NCBI GenBank assembly: GCA_951813255.1
Contig: OX638353.1
Coordinates: 1,922,001 to 1,986,000 of the forward strand
Direction: 5' to 3'
Source of the DNA: an uncultured Dehalococcoidia bacterium
GTDB lineage: Bacteria > Chloroflexota > Dehalococcoidia > Lucifugimonadales > JAAXIE01
DNA: 64,000 nt
Shown here: positions 44,448 through 53,779 of the stretch, piece after piece
Position numbering within the stretch: the first letter of the stretch is position 1
Layout: every line of letters begins with the position of its first letter
Notes under the pieces: generated by a model
What the model was told of the DNA's origin: nothing
The model's input: the letters and a program-made list of their open reading frames with translations, nothing else
Database searches by the model: none
Position numbers and translations under genes: made by a program

Positions 44448-46133
44448 ATGGCTGAACACATATTGGTGGCCGTGGCTTGGCCCTACGCCAACGGCTCGCT
44501 GCACTTGGGACACCTAGCTGGCTGCTACCTGCCCGCGGACATCTTTGCCCGGTACCACCGAGCCAAGGGCGACCACGTGCTTATGGTCTCCGGCAGCGAC
44601 CAGCATGGCACCCCCGTCACGATACGTGCGGAGCAGGAAGGCCTGACGCCGGGGCAGGTAGTGGACAAGTACCACCAGGACTTTTTGGACTCCTGGCAGC
44701 GAATGGGTATCAGCTTCGACCTGTTCACATCCACCGGTACTGACAACCACCGGGAGGTGTCGCAAGACTTCTTCCGGAAGCTCCTTGAGAAGGACTTCAT
44801 ATACAAAGACACCATGCTGCTGCCCTTCTGCGCGGACTGCCGGCGCTTCCTGCCGGACCGCTATGTCGAGGGGGCCTGCCCGCACTGCGAGAACACGAGG
44901 GCCCGGGGCGACCAGTGCGACAACTGCGGGCGCACTCTCGACCCTCAAGACCTCATCGACCCCAGGTGCAGCCTCTCGGGGACCACGCCCAGCTTCGAGA
45001 ACTCCGACCATTTCTTCCTGCGCCTGAGCGCCTTCCGAGAGCGTCTGTTGGATTGGGTGCAGGACAAGAATTACTGGCGCCCCAACGTACTGAACTTCAC
45101 CAAGCGATACCTGGAAGAGGCGCTGCTGGACCGCGCCATCACCCGGGACATCACCTGGGGTGTACCGGTACCTCTGGACGGCTACGACGACAAGCGGATA
45201 TACGTCTGGTTCGAGGCAGTCATTGGCTACCTCTCGGCCTCAGTGCAGTGGGCGAGCGATCGCGGAGACCCCGATGCCTGGAAGGAGTGGTGGCACAATC
45301 CCGAGGCGAAGCCTTACTACTTCATCGGCAAGGACAACATCCCCTTTCACACCATGATCTGGCCTGCCATGCTGATGGGGTACGAAGGATTCAACCTTCC
45401 CCACGATGTGCCTGCCAACGAGTTCCTGAGCTTGGAGGGCAGGCAGTTCTCCACCAGCCAGCGCTGGGCCCTCTGGCTGCCTGACTACCTGGAGCGGTAC
45501 GACCCCGACCCGCTCCGCTTCTACCTGACAATGAGCATGCCCGAGACGGGAGATACCGACTTCTCGTGGGGCGAGTTCGTGAGGCGCAATAACTCCGAAC
45601 TCGTGGGCACCTTCGGCAATCTGGTGCAGCGGGTGCTGACTATCACCTATCGCAACTTCGACGGCAAAGTACCGACGCCAGGGGAATTGGACGAAGAGGC
45701 CAGCGCGCTGCTGCAGAAGTGCGCCTCCGCAGTGGACGACGTCGGAACCAGCCTCGCCACATGCCGTTTCCGCCTCGGCCTGACTCAATGCATGGCCCTC
45801 GCGCAGGAAGCTAACCGCTACCTGGATGCCAAGGCCCCTTGGGCAACCATCAAGACTGACCGGGATACGACGGCCACGACGCTGTGGGTCGCCTTGGCCA
45901 CCATCGATTGCCTGAAGGTGCTCATGTCTCCCTTCATACCCTTCAGCGCCCAGCGGTTGCACAATATGCTGGGCTATGAGGGCGATGTGGGAGAGTGTGG
46001 CTGGAGTTGGCAGGGCACCACCGAGCACCTCACTCCCGGACAAGCCTTGGAGCGTCCCCAACCCCTGTTTATCAAGCTGGATGACGGTGTGGCGGAAGAA
46101 GAGACCTCCCGTTTGGTAAGCGCCCGAGGATAG
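44448..46133 (+). CDS. metG: Methionyl-tRNA synthetase
   Basis: Class I synthetase, 561 residues. HLGH at 19-22 is the HIGH motif. CADC plus CPHC/CDNC near 128-165 form the zinc knuckles of the four-cysteine type. At about 332 the KMSKS loop reads QFSTSQ, lacking both usual Lys; related enzymes have KFSTSR. The anticodon domain follows; no C-terminal dimerisation domain. The polyprenyl synthase start is five bases after the stop. Confidence 0.94.
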   Translation: MAEHILVAVAWPYANGSLHLGHLAGCYLPADIFARYHRAKGDHVLMVSGSDQHGTPVTIRAEQEGLTPGQVVDKYHQDFLDSWQRMGISFDLFTSTGTDNHREVSQDFFRKLLEKDFIYKDTMLLPFCADCRRFLPDRYVEGACPHCENTRARGDQCDNCGRTLDPQDLIDPRCSLSGTTPSFENSDHFFLRLSAFRERLLDWVQDKNYWRPNVLNFTKRYLEEALLDRAITRDITWGVPVPLDGYDDKRIYVWFEAVIGYLSASVQWASDRGDPDAWKEWWHNPEAKPYYFIGKDNIPFHTMIWPAMLMGYEGFNLPHDVPANEFLSLEGRQFSTSQRWALWLPDYLERYDPDPLRFYLTMSMPETGDTDFSWGEFVRRNNSELVGTFGNLVQRVLTITYRNFDGKVPTPGELDEEASALLQKCASAVDDVGTSLATCRFRLGLTQCMALAQEANRYLDAKAPWATIKTDRDTTATTLWVALATIDCLKVLMSPFIPFSAQRLHNMLGYEGDVGECGWSWQGTTEHLTPGQALERPQPLFIKLDDGVAEEETSRLVSARG

Positions 46134-46138
46134 GGACG

Positions 46139-47122
46139 TTGCGAGAAGGGACCGACCCAACAGCCCTCTCCATCTACCTGCCTGTCGTCAACGAGCTTGG
46201 ACAGGTTGAGGAGCATCTGCACAGGATCGCCAAGGAGGGCGTGGGCGATCTGGCGGGCATGCTGGAATATGTGGTGGGCACGGGAGGCAAGCGAGTGCGT
46301 CCCGCCATTACCCTGCTGGCTTCCCGCTTCTATGCCAAGGACTATACGCTACCGGTAATCATGGCCACGGCAGTGGAACTGCTGCATGTTGCCACCCTGA
46401 TTCACGACGACACGGTGGACAACTCCTCTCTACGGCGGGGTAAGGCCACCGTCGGCAGCCTGTGGGGACGCAATGCCGCTGTGCTGCTGGGCGACTACGT
46501 GTTCGCCACCTCTGCCACATTCGTATGCGATACAGAAAACGTCCGGGCCATACGCCGCTTCTCGGAAACCATCATGGACCTCTCCAGCGGTGAACTTCTG
46601 GAATACTGCAACACCTATAACTGGCAGCAGCGGGAAGAAGACTACTGCGACCGCATTTACCGCAAGACTGCATCGCTGTTTTCCACGGCAGCCGAGACTG
46701 GGGCTCTGTTGAGCGGGGCCCCGGAGCCTGCGGTGCAGGCTTTGAAAGACTACGGTCGCCACATCGGAATGGCCTTCCAGATCGTAGATGACATCCTGGA
46801 CGTGTTGGGCTCCACGGATGAAATCGGCAAGCCGGTGGGCCATGACCTGCTGCAGGGCGTGTTGACGCTCCCCACTATCAGGCTCATCGAGAGGTACCCT
46901 GACGACAACCCGGTAAGGGCCCTGTTCCAAGAGGGCAACACCAACGGCTATCTCGATGCCGCCCTTGAGATGATCCGCAACTCAGGCATAGTGGAGGAGT
47001 GCTACGGCGTAGTGCGAGACTACTGCATCAAGGCCAGCCAAGATTTGGAAACGCTGGAGGACGGCCCTGCCAGGAAGCCTCTCGCGGACTTGGCGTCATA
47101 CGTCATGGAGCGCACCCGCTAG
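46139..47122 (+). CDS. Polyprenyl (heptaprenyl/octaprenyl-type) diphosphate synthase
   Basis: 327-residue trans-prenyltransferase. GTGGKRVRPA precedes the first aspartate-rich motif DDTVDNSSLRRG (about 90), and the second is DDILD (about 217-221). The residues just before the first motif are HVATLIH, small enough to suggest a long product. Start is TTG at 46139. It likely makes the quinone side chain or undecaprenyl-like precursor. The gene for the GIY-YIG nuclease begins 12 bases later. Confidence 0.92.
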   Translation: MREGTDPTALSIYLPVVNELGQVEEHLHRIAKEGVGDLAGMLEYVVGTGGKRVRPAITLLASRFYAKDYTLPVIMATAVELLHVATLIHDDTVDNSSLRRGKATVGSLWGRNAAVLLGDYVFATSATFVCDTENVRAIRRFSETIMDLSSGELLEYCNTYNWQQREEDYCDRIYRKTASLFSTAAETGALLSGAPEPAVQALKDYGRHIGMAFQIVDDILDVLGSTDEIGKPVGHDLLQGVLTLPTIRLIERYPDDNPVRALFQEGNTNGYLDAALEMIRNSGIVEECYGVVRDYCIKASQDLETLEDGPARKPLADLASYVMERTR

Positions 47123-47134
47123 GAGGGTTTGGTA

Positions 47135-47878
47135 GTGGCTAGGGACGAATTTCCTCAGGGAGTCGCAGAGCAACTCAAATGGTACGTCTACCGGCTGATT
47201 GACCCTCGGAACGGCGAAACTTTCTACATTGGCAAAGGGCAAGGTAACCGTATATTCCAGCACGCCAAGGGGAACTTTTCTTCGGCTAAAGCCGAATATG
47301 ACACCGACTTGAAGAGGCGGCGCATCCGTGAGATCAAAGGTGCAGGTCTTGAAGTGGGTCATCTGGTACATCGGCATGGCATCGACAGCCAAGAGGTAGC
47401 GTATGAGATAGAGGCTGCTCTCATAGACGCTTATCCAGGTCTCACCAACCTAGCGGCGGGACGCAGGTCGGGTGACTACGGCTGCAGGCATGCGGAGGAC
47501 ATAGTCCGGGACTACGCGGCCGAGCCGTTTGACGTGGGCGAACGCCTTATCCTCATCTGCATCAACAGGGCTTTTGACGAAGGAAGAGAATTCTACGACG
47601 CCACCCGCTATGCGTGGAGACTAGACCCCCAGCGAGCAGGGCAACGTAGCCTTGTCTTGGCTCATAACCGGGGGGTTGTTGTTGCAGCGTTCCGTGCCGA
47701 AAAATGGGTGCCCGCCACAACCGATAACTTCCCAGGCCACCCCGGCCTGCCGGACCGCTGGGGATTCATCGGAAAACCCGCCGAGGATGAGGTCGCGAAG
47801 AAATACGTGGAGAAACGTGTTCCTGAACGATACCGTGTCAAAGGCGCACAAGCTCCCATCCGATATTGCGACCCGTAG
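47135..47878 (+). CDS. LEM-3-like GIY-YIG nuclease domain protein
   Basis: 247 residues. The N-terminal half holds a GIY-YIG core of the LEM-3/ANKLE1 type: WYVYRLIDPRNGETFYIGKGQGNRIFQH and a later EAALIDAYPGLTNLAAG with the metal-binding Glu. The C-terminal half (GERLILICINRAFDEG and on) is a separate alpha/beta domain I do not recognise. GTG 47135 is preferred over TTG 47129 because AGGAGGG is seven bases upstream; that site overlaps the prenyltransferase stop, so the genes are co-transcribed. Possible role in DNA repair or defence. Confidence 0.8.
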   Translation: MARDEFPQGVAEQLKWYVYRLIDPRNGETFYIGKGQGNRIFQHAKGNFSSAKAEYDTDLKRRRIREIKGAGLEVGHLVHRHGIDSQEVAYEIEAALIDAYPGLTNLAAGRRSGDYGCRHAEDIVRDYAAEPFDVGERLILICINRAFDEGREFYDATRYAWRLDPQRAGQRSLVLAHNRGVVVAAFRAEKWVPATTDNFPGHPGLPDRWGFIGKPAEDEVAKKYVEKRVPERYRVKGAQAPIRYCDP

Positions 47879-47887
47879 GCTCACCCG

Positions 47888-49408
47888 CTAGCGCTCCCAA
47901 ACCACTTGACCCCCCACCATCGTCATCACGACCTCCGCCGACTTATCTCTTGGGTCACGTGAGAGCAGAACCAAGTCAGCCAGTTTTCCCTTCTCAATAC
48001 TGCCCACACGTTGCTCTTGAAACCCGGCGTAGGCCCCGCCCATGGTCTCCATCCACAGCGCTACGTCTACCGAAAGAGATTGGTCAGGATTGAAGGGTAT
48101 GCCTTCGACAGTGTACCGCGCGGTGGCGGAGTGGATGGATTGGATGGGGTTGGGCGTGGCGACGGGGGCGTCTGAGCCTGAGCCGAGCCGAATCCCCCGT
48201 TGGCGCAGGGTCTTTAGCGGATAGAGATGCGTATGGAGTTCGCTGGGGGTGAGGGCTAGGTACTTGTCGCCGTAGGCGTATGTGAAGACGGGTTGGGTCA
48301 CTACAACGGCACCCGCCTCGGCCAGCATGGCCGCGAGTTCTGGCGGGCACTCACAGCAATGTTCGACGCGATGTCGTGCGTCAGGTCGGGGCCATTGCCC
48401 TTGGACTCCCAGCAAGCAGGAGGCAGCGAGTTCCACTGCCTCGCTTTCCACGGCATGAATTGCCACCTGGTGTCCAGCGCGGTGCACTCGCTCCACCAAA
48501 GAGCGGAATACTTCTGGCTCCGGCTGGGCTCCGCCGGTCGTGTAGGACAGCATGACCTTCACTGCGCCCAAGGATGCATCGTGGTTGCCATTTCCGGGCC
48601 TCAGCCCCGCCGCCTCAAACTCATCCAGCTTGAATGCTCCCCGCATCACTGAGAGTCGTGGCGTGACAGCACCGTCCTCCTTGAGTTTTCGCAGGGCATC
48701 CCAGCGGTCGGGGTCGTTGTCCGCGCCAGCGTCCTGGAGCGAGGTGATGCCTTGGGAGAGCAGTTGCTGGTTCGCTAGAGCGATTGCTTGATGCCGGTCA
48801 ACGGCGTCGTCTCCTACCCGGAGAGGCCGGAGATGGCGTGACATCTCGAACAGCAAGCCGGTGGGCTCGCCAGTAGTCTTGTCCCGGTCAATGACGCCAT
48901 CGACAGGGTCCGGGGTGTGGCGCCCTATGCTCAAAGCATCCAACGCGGCGCTGTTCAGGACGGAGGCATGTCCCGTACGGTGGTCCAGACGTACAGGGTG
49001 GGAACGGGTGGCGCCATCGAGGTCGTTCCGGTTGGGGTGCCGCCCTTCTTGCAGGTAGAACTCGTCGTAGCCGCAGGCGCGGATGCATTGGCCCGCTGGC
49101 GTGCTGGAGGCCCGCTGCCGTATCGCTTCTACAATGCCGGCGATGGAGCCGACATTTCCGGGACGGCAGTCCACTTGCAGCAGGCTTGAGGCATAGGCCA
49201 GCAGGTGGATGTGGGCGTCGTGGAAACCCGGCGCCAGCGTCATCCCTTGGCAGTCGATGCGCTTCGCTCCAACAGTTGGCAGCGCCCCCAATGCCTGCTG
49301 CGGGCCGACCGATGCGATGCGGTCGCCCTCTATGGCCACGTACCAAACCGTGGGCTGCTGGGGGTCCAGGGTCAGGACTCGTGCGTTCTCCAGAATCAGG
49401 TCTATCAC
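47888..49408 (-). CDS. YtcJ-like amidohydrolase
   Basis: 506-residue metal-dependent amidohydrolase of the amidohydrolase-3 (YtcJ) type. FHDAHIHL carries the first metal pair, IHAVESEAV and HRVEHCC the later His residues, and [13 protein letters not shown] the final Asp. The GTG at 49408 gives the usual family start [15 protein letters not shown]; an ATG at 49441 would add 11 residues and lacks a ribosome site. It faces the divergent HAD gene. Confidence 0.87.
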   Translation of the reverse strand: MIDLILENARVLTLDPQQPTVWYVAIEGDRIASVGPQQALGALPTVGAKRIDCQGMTLAPGFHDAHIHLLAYASSLLQVDCRPGNVGSIAGIVEAIRQRASSTPAGQCIRACGYDEFYLQEGRHPNRNDLDGATRSHPVRLDHRTGHASVLNSAALDALSIGRHTPDPVDGVIDRDKTTGEPTGLLFEMSRHLRPLRVGDDAVDRHQAIALANQQLLSQGITSLQDAGADNDPDRWDALRKLKEDGAVTPRLSVMRGAFKLDEFEAAGLRPGNGNHDASLGAVKVMLSYTTGGAQPEPEVFRSLVERVHRAGHQVAIHAVESEAVELAASCLLGVQGQWPRPDARHRVEHCCECPPELAAMLAEAGAVVVTQPVFTYAYGDKYLALTPSELHTHLYPLKTLRQRGIRLGSGSDAPVATPNPIQSIHSATARYTVEGIPFNPDQSLSVDVALWMETMGGAYAGFQEQRVGSIEKGKLADLVLLSRDPRDKSAEVVMTMVGGQVVWER

Positions 49409-49463
49409 AGTACATCCGGTCCCCTCGGCAGCAAAAAGCATATCTGGGCTGCTGGCCCAGCCG

Positions 49464-49469
49464 TATAAT
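49464..49469 (+). promoter_or_regulatory. TATAAT very close to a GTG start
   Basis: Perfect TATAAT 15 bases before the GTG at 49485. Transcription would begin about nine bases before the start codon, so the leader would be very short. No clear -35. Confidence 0.45.
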
Positions 49470-49484
49470 GGTAATAGGTGGAAC

Positions 49485-50168
49485 GTGGATAAGTACAAAC
49501 TTCTCGTATTCGACTGGGACCAGACTCTGTGGAACAGCTGGGATCTTCATGTCGCAGGGGTCTGGCACGCGGCCGACCTTCTGGGCTTGGCCCGGCCGCC
49601 TGTGGAGGAAATCGCTCCCCACTACTCCATGCCGATTATTCGGCATATTGGAGAGATGTTCCCCGACAATACGCAGGCTGTGTACGACCTCTACCAAGAA
49701 TTCTACCGCACCCAGATGTTCAAGCTGGGTCACCTGTATGAAGGGGTTTTCGACGCCCTCGCCTCGCTGAAGACGCGCGGGTACACGATGGCAGTGATGT
49801 CCGACAAGCGGGGCAGGTACGGGACGCAGGAGGCCGCCGACAGTAACGTGGAGAAGTTATTCGACAGTCTCCACTTCCGGGAGGAAGAAGGCATCTATAA
49901 GCCCGACGCCCGACGCCTGCAGGTGATATTGGACGAACTGGAAGTGCCTGCCCAGGAGTCCTTGGTGGTGGGGGACAGCCACGTGGATATCCAGTGCGCC
50001 CACAATGCCAAGGCTGACAGCGCAGCCGCCTTGTGGGGGTCGGTCAATCCCGCAGCGACCTTGGAACAGGCGCCCAACTACGTGTGGAATAGCGTTGACG
50101 AGATGCTGGACGCGTTTGAAGCCGGGCCCCTAGCCCAGCCTCCAGCTGGTGCCCTCGGTAGCCGCTAG
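49485..50168 (+). CDS. HAD-superfamily hydrolase
   Basis: 227-residue phosphatase of the phosphoglycolate-phosphatase-like group. Motif I FDWDQTL (nucleophile Asp), cap of helices, SDK motif II/III, and VVGDSHVDIQCA as motif IV. GTG start; a frame open upstream to 49209 overlaps the amidohydrolase antisense and is not credible. Its last 39 bases overlap the convergent inositol-phosphatase gene. Confidence 0.85.
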   Translation: MDKYKLLVFDWDQTLWNSWDLHVAGVWHAADLLGLARPPVEEIAPHYSMPIIRHIGEMFPDNTQAVYDLYQEFYRTQMFKLGHLYEGVFDALASLKTRGYTMAVMSDKRGRYGTQEAADSNVEKLFDSLHFREEEGIYKPDARRLQVILDELEVPAQESLVVGDSHVDIQCAHNAKADSAAALWGSVNPAATLEQAPNYVWNSVDEMLDAFEAGPLAQPPAGALGSR

Positions 50169-50954
50169 AAACTGGTCCAGCAGGGGCTGGCTGGTGGCAA
50201 TCACACTGGGACTATCCAGCGTCCCAAGCTGACCCTGCCGGTTGGTTACCACGCCCCCTGCTTCCGACACCAGCAGCAGGCCTGAAGCCACATCCCACGG
50301 GAAGAGCCGGTGGTGGAAGTAGATGTCCAGCTGACCGGCTGCGGCGTACGCCAAGCCCAAGGCACCCGACCCCATAATGCGTATGGCCTCCACTCCCGGC
50401 CACAGATGCCGCACCATGTCCAGAGCCTTCGCCGCGTCTTGGTCGACGTAGCCCATATCGAACCCCATCAGGCAGCGCTCCAGGTCCTGCTTGGTTGAAA
50501 TGGAGATGGGCGTGCCATTCAACCGCGCGCCCCTCCCCTGCTCGGCTTCAAACATGTGGTCCCGCACCGGATCGTACGTGACTCCCGCCACAGGTATTCG
50601 TTCATGGGCCAGCGCCACTACCACCGAGAAATGAGCGATGCCCTCGGAGTAGTTGCGGGTGCCGTCCAACGGATCAATGACCCATGTATAGGGAGAGCCG
50701 GTATCCACAGGCGCCGACTCTTCGGACAGGATGCCGAAGCCGGGGTACTCCTCGGCCAGAAGCTCCTGAATCACCCGATCGCACTCCAAGTCGACATCGG
50801 TGACCACATCGCCCCGGCCTTTGAAGCTGACGGAGATGTCTCCGGCAAACCGGTCCATGAGGACCCTGCCAGCACGACGGGCGGCTTCGGCAGCGACAGC
50901 CAAGGGCTGTTGGCCACTGGAGGACAGGGGTAGGGAGAGAGGAGAAGAAGACAT
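50130..50954 (-). CDS. Inositol monophosphatase family protein
   Basis: 274-residue Mg-dependent phosphatase. DPLDGTRNY and PWDVASGLLLVSEAGG are the two family signatures, with GILSEES supplying the metal Glu. It could hydrolyse inositol phosphate, histidinol phosphate, PAP or similar. Start ATG 50954; it is eight bases from the upstream protease-like gene, so probably co-transcribed. Tail to tail overlap with the HAD gene. Confidence 0.92.
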   Translation of the reverse strand: MSSSPLSLPLSSSGQQPLAVAAEAARRAGRVLMDRFAGDISVSFKGRGDVVTDVDLECDRVIQELLAEEYPGFGILSEESAPVDTGSPYTWVIDPLDGTRNYSEGIAHFSVVVALAHERIPVAGVTYDPVRDHMFEAEQGRGARLNGTPISISTKQDLERCLMGFDMGYVDQDAAKALDMVRHLWPGVEAIRIMGSGALGLAYAAAGQLDIYFHHRLFPWDVASGLLLVSEAGGVVTNRQGQLGTLDSPSVIATSQPLLDQFLAATEGTSWRLG

Positions 50955-50962
50955 TTTTGTGT

Positions 50963-51340
50963 TTAAGCCTGCTGAGTTTTCTTAAGGCGTACTGCTGGAA
51001 GCCGTTTCAGCGTTTCGTTCCTTGGGTCTACCTCGATACCCGCGGATTCCAACCCAGTGGCCCCTAGCAGAGGTTCGATATCACCATCGGCCATGATTAT
51101 GGTGGCTCCGACAGGTTGTCCCATGACTTCGACTAGGGCGGCGGTGATGTCCACCTGAAGTTGACTGCCATCTGCCAGTTCATAGACCCGCTGACCTATT
51201 GGCTCAAGACCGACAGACTCCAAGTGTCGCTTGGGCACCAGGCAATCAGTGGCACCCGTGTCCACTAGGAACATTCCCTCCCAAGCCCTGTCCCGGTCTA
51301 TCGGGTTGCGAATGATAACTGGGACGCGTATTGCACCCAT
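50963..51340 (-). CDS. Retropepsin-like (clan AA) aspartic protease domain protein
   Basis: 125 residues, essentially one clan AA protease domain. The catalytic DTGA motif is in FLVDTGATDCLVP, and a later LLGATGLESAG fits the hydrophobic-hydrophobic-Gly part. Single-domain, so it would act as a homodimer. ATG 51340 is chosen ten bases after a G-run; an ATG six codons earlier is also possible. It lies just upstream of the inositol-phosphatase gene and downstream of trpS. Confidence 0.78.
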   Translation of the reverse strand: MGAIRVPVIIRNPIDRDRAWEGMFLVDTGATDCLVPKRHLESVGLEPIGQRVYELADGSQLQVDITAALVEVMGQPVGATIIMADGDIEPLLGATGLESAGIEVDPRNETLKRLPAVRLKKTQQA

Positions 51341-51405
51341 AGTCTGACTGCCCCCCATCCATGTTTTTGGTTACGCCATACTTGCACTGGCAGCAAGACT
51401 AGGGG

Positions 51406-52419
51406 TCAGTTCAATGGGGGAATCCCCAGTCCCATCTTTTCCGTTACTTCATCTATGGTGGCCTTGGCGATCACCTTGGCCCGCTTCGCCCCATCCAGAA
51501 GCACTTCCGTCACGTAGTCGGGTCGCTCCTCCAGCTCGCGCCGGCGTTCACGCATCTCGGCCAGGTAATCATTGATGCCGTCGGCCAACTGACGTTTGCA
51601 GTCGACGCAGCCACGAGTGGCGGTGGTGCACTCCTCGTAGATGGCATCCAGATTGGCTGGGTCGAACACCTTGTGCAAGGAGTAGACGTTGCACACCGAT
51701 GGGCGGCCTGGGTCGGTCCGACGCATGCGCTGGGGATCGGTGAAGGCGGTGAGTACCCGCTTGCTGGTCTCCTCCGGGTCTGAGGCCAGCTCGATGTGGT
51801 TGTCCAAGCTTTTGCTCATCTTATGCTGGCCGTCCAAGCCGACGATAGAGGGTACCTCCGTCAGCTTGACCTGGGGTTCCGGGAAGGTGTCTCCGAAAGT
51901 GTTGTTGAACCTGCGCACGATCTCCCGGGCGAGCTCCAAGTGGGGGACCTGGTCCTCCCCCACAGGCACGGCAGTGGCCTTGTAGAGGATGATGTCGGCG
52001 GTCTGAAGCACCGGGTATCCGACGAGACCGTAGCTGACGCTATCTTCTGTCTCCGACATCTGCCGCACCCTGTCCTTGAAGGTCGGCACGCGCATCAGCC
52101 AGCCTAGGGGGGTCACCATGCTCAGTAGGGCACTGAGCGTGAGCACCTCCGGCACATGCGACTGGACGAACAGAATGCTGCGCTGCGGGTCCAAGCCTGC
52201 CGCCAGCCAGTCAATGAGCATCTCCCGGATGTTGGGCCGTATCTCGTGGACTTCGTCGCCACTCGTGATCGTTGTGAGGGCGTGTACGTCCACGGCTGCA
52301 TAGATGCAACTGTACTCGTCCTGAAGGCCCACCCAGTTCTGCAACGCCCCGAGATAGTTGCCAAGGTGCAACCTGCCTGTCGGCCTCATGCCGGAAAATA
52401 TGACCTTGTTGTCTTCCAT
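51406..52419 (-). CDS. trpS: Tryptophanyl-tRNA synthetase
   Basis: Class I synthetase, 337 residues. HLGN at 18-21 and KMSKS at 200-204 are both intact, with GVGLVGYPVLQTADI-like YGLVGYPVLQTADIILY in the amino acid pocket and VPVGEDQ after it. Start at MEDNKV (52419); 14 upstream in-frame codons from 52461 are less likely. The C-terminus carries ATRGCVDCK. Confidence 0.94.
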   Translation of the reverse strand: MEDNKVIFSGMRPTGRLHLGNYLGALQNWVGLQDEYSCIYAAVDVHALTTITSGDEVHEIRPNIREMLIDWLAAGLDPQRSILFVQSHVPEVLTLSALLSMVTPLGWLMRVPTFKDRVRQMSETEDSVSYGLVGYPVLQTADIILYKATAVPVGEDQVPHLELAREIVRRFNNTFGDTFPEPQVKLTEVPSIVGLDGQHKMSKSLDNHIELASDPEETSKRVLTAFTDPQRMRRTDPGRPSVCNVYSLHKVFDPANLDAIYEECTTATRGCVDCKRQLADGINDYLAEMRERRRELEERPDYVTEVLLDGAKRAKVIAKATIDEVTEKMGLGIPPLN

Positions 52420-52573
52420 AACTCGTTCTGTGGAGGGCGTCGAAAAGCGCCTACTCTGCAACGGCCAATCTGCGACGGCAGTATACCACGGGACAGCACA
52501 CCGGGCCGCCCCGTTCGGTTTTAGGGTTCATCCGCGCATCCGCGTAGAGGGCCAAGCCACCCAGGATCGCGCT

Positions 52574-53329
52574 TTACTCAGAAGATTTGAAGAGTGATAT
52601 GCGATTCCCAGCGATGTCATAGAAGATGGCGATGGAGCCGAATCCTCCGGGAATCTCTGTGGGCTGCATGAGAGCGGTGCCCCCAAGGGTTACGGCCTTG
52701 TCAAGGTATGCTTGTAGGTCGTTGACGATGACGGCCACGGAAGGATGGTTGGGTGGCATACCCTCCATGTGCTGGAAGATGCCGCCGCCAATCCCTCCGC
52801 TTTCCTGTTGCACTAAGCGGTAGTTGGCGTCCTGAATATGGTCGATTTGCCAGTCGAACATCCCTTTGTAGAACTCGGAGAGCGCCGCGGCATCGCTGCC
52901 ACCGACCTCGAAGTGCGCTACCGGTGGACCGTCCCCCTTGGGCGGCATCTGCCCGTCCCAATCCCGCGGCGGTTCATACAACCCTATGGTATTTTCGGCG
53001 GGGTCCCCGAACAGAGCGATGGAGCCCATGCCTGGCGCGATCTCCATCGGTGGCATGATGGCTCTCCCACCCATGCCAGCCAGCTGATCCAGCGCCGCTT
53101 GAGCGTCGTCAACCTGCACATAGAAGGTGACATAGCTGCGCACCGGCATACTCTCAGTTGTCGGCATCACACCCCCGCCTATGCCGCCCTCATTTGCCGG
53201 CACGATACCGTAGCTGCCCATCTCCTCGCCCTGCACGTCAATCTTCCATCCGAACAGGTCGGTATAGAACTGCCGCAGGGCAGGCCCATCCGGGCCGGCG
53301 ATTTCAAAGTGCACCACTGGGCTCCCCAT
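52574..53329 (-). CDS. Tandem VOC-domain protein
   Basis: 251 residues with two glyoxalase-like modules: module 1 VVHFEIAGPDGPALRQFYTDLFGW and module 2 VAHFEVGGSDAAALSEFYKGMFDW, each followed by EGGIGGG / SGGIGGG. The modules are clearly homologous, like the antibiotic-binding or 27 kDa-antigen-like CFP30B group. Metal residues are not conserved, so ligand binding without catalysis is plausible. Confidence 0.87.
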   Translation of the reverse strand: MGSPVVHFEIAGPDGPALRQFYTDLFGWKIDVQGEEMGSYGIVPANEGGIGGGVMPTTESMPVRSYVTFYVQVDDAQAALDQLAGMGGRAIMPPMEIAPGMGSIALFGDPAENTIGLYEPPRDWDGQMPPKGDGPPVAHFEVGGSDAAALSEFYKGMFDWQIDHIQDANYRLVQQESGGIGGGIFQHMEGMPPNHPSVAVIVNDLQAYLDKAVTLGGTALMQPTEIPGGFGSIAIFYDIAGNRISLFKSSE

Positions 53330-53439
53330 GGTCTACCCCCTTCAACATCAAGAAGTTCCTTAACCCGCAGCGTAGTGCTCGGTTCTGCGAGGTGTCAACG
53401 CGAGCGTGGCAGTTCGATGGCGAGCTCCCATCAGTGTGA

Positions 53440-53580
53440 CCCTCCTCCCCAAAGCCCAACAGCAGGTCCAAGCTATGCTGAGATTGTCCACTACCCCCTC
53501 GCCAACCATGGGGTTCTTTGATTTGGGAATGGACTCGTTGATGGCGGTGGAGTTGCAAGCCCAGCCCGGGAACTTGGGCA
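53440..53580 (+). pseudogene. Fossil of a polyketide-synthase acyl carrier protein domain
   Basis: In the 450-base gap between trpS-side genes and the MFS gene, codons at 53511-53555 encode GFFDLGMDSLMAVEL, which is the phosphopantetheine-attachment block of type I PKS carrier domains (Ser at 53535-53537). The preceding residues VQAMLRLSTTPSPT are where the carrier helix 1 and loop normally lie. After MAVELQ the likeness stops; the following frame is Pro/Arg-rich and not domain-like. No PKS gene is in the window. Confidence 0.7.
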
Positions 53581-53779
53581 AGTTGGTGAGCCTGGCAAGG
53601 CTCCCTCGTCGCCCGCAACCGCCCTCCCGAAGGCATGACCACTCCCTCGCGTCACCAAACAGGCCATTCCCCTCGCACATGCCCCTTTGCGTGTATACTG
53701 GCGTGTGCGCCACTCTGGAGCCAATCATCCCATTGATGACTCCCCCGGCTCGACTGCCGCTCCCTGACATACATATGCG

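Noticed and set aside
53360..53770. 136-codon minus frame in the gap before the MFS gene
   Set aside because: Cys/Arg/Gly-rich translation without a ribosome site; the plus strand holds the carrier-domain fossil instead.
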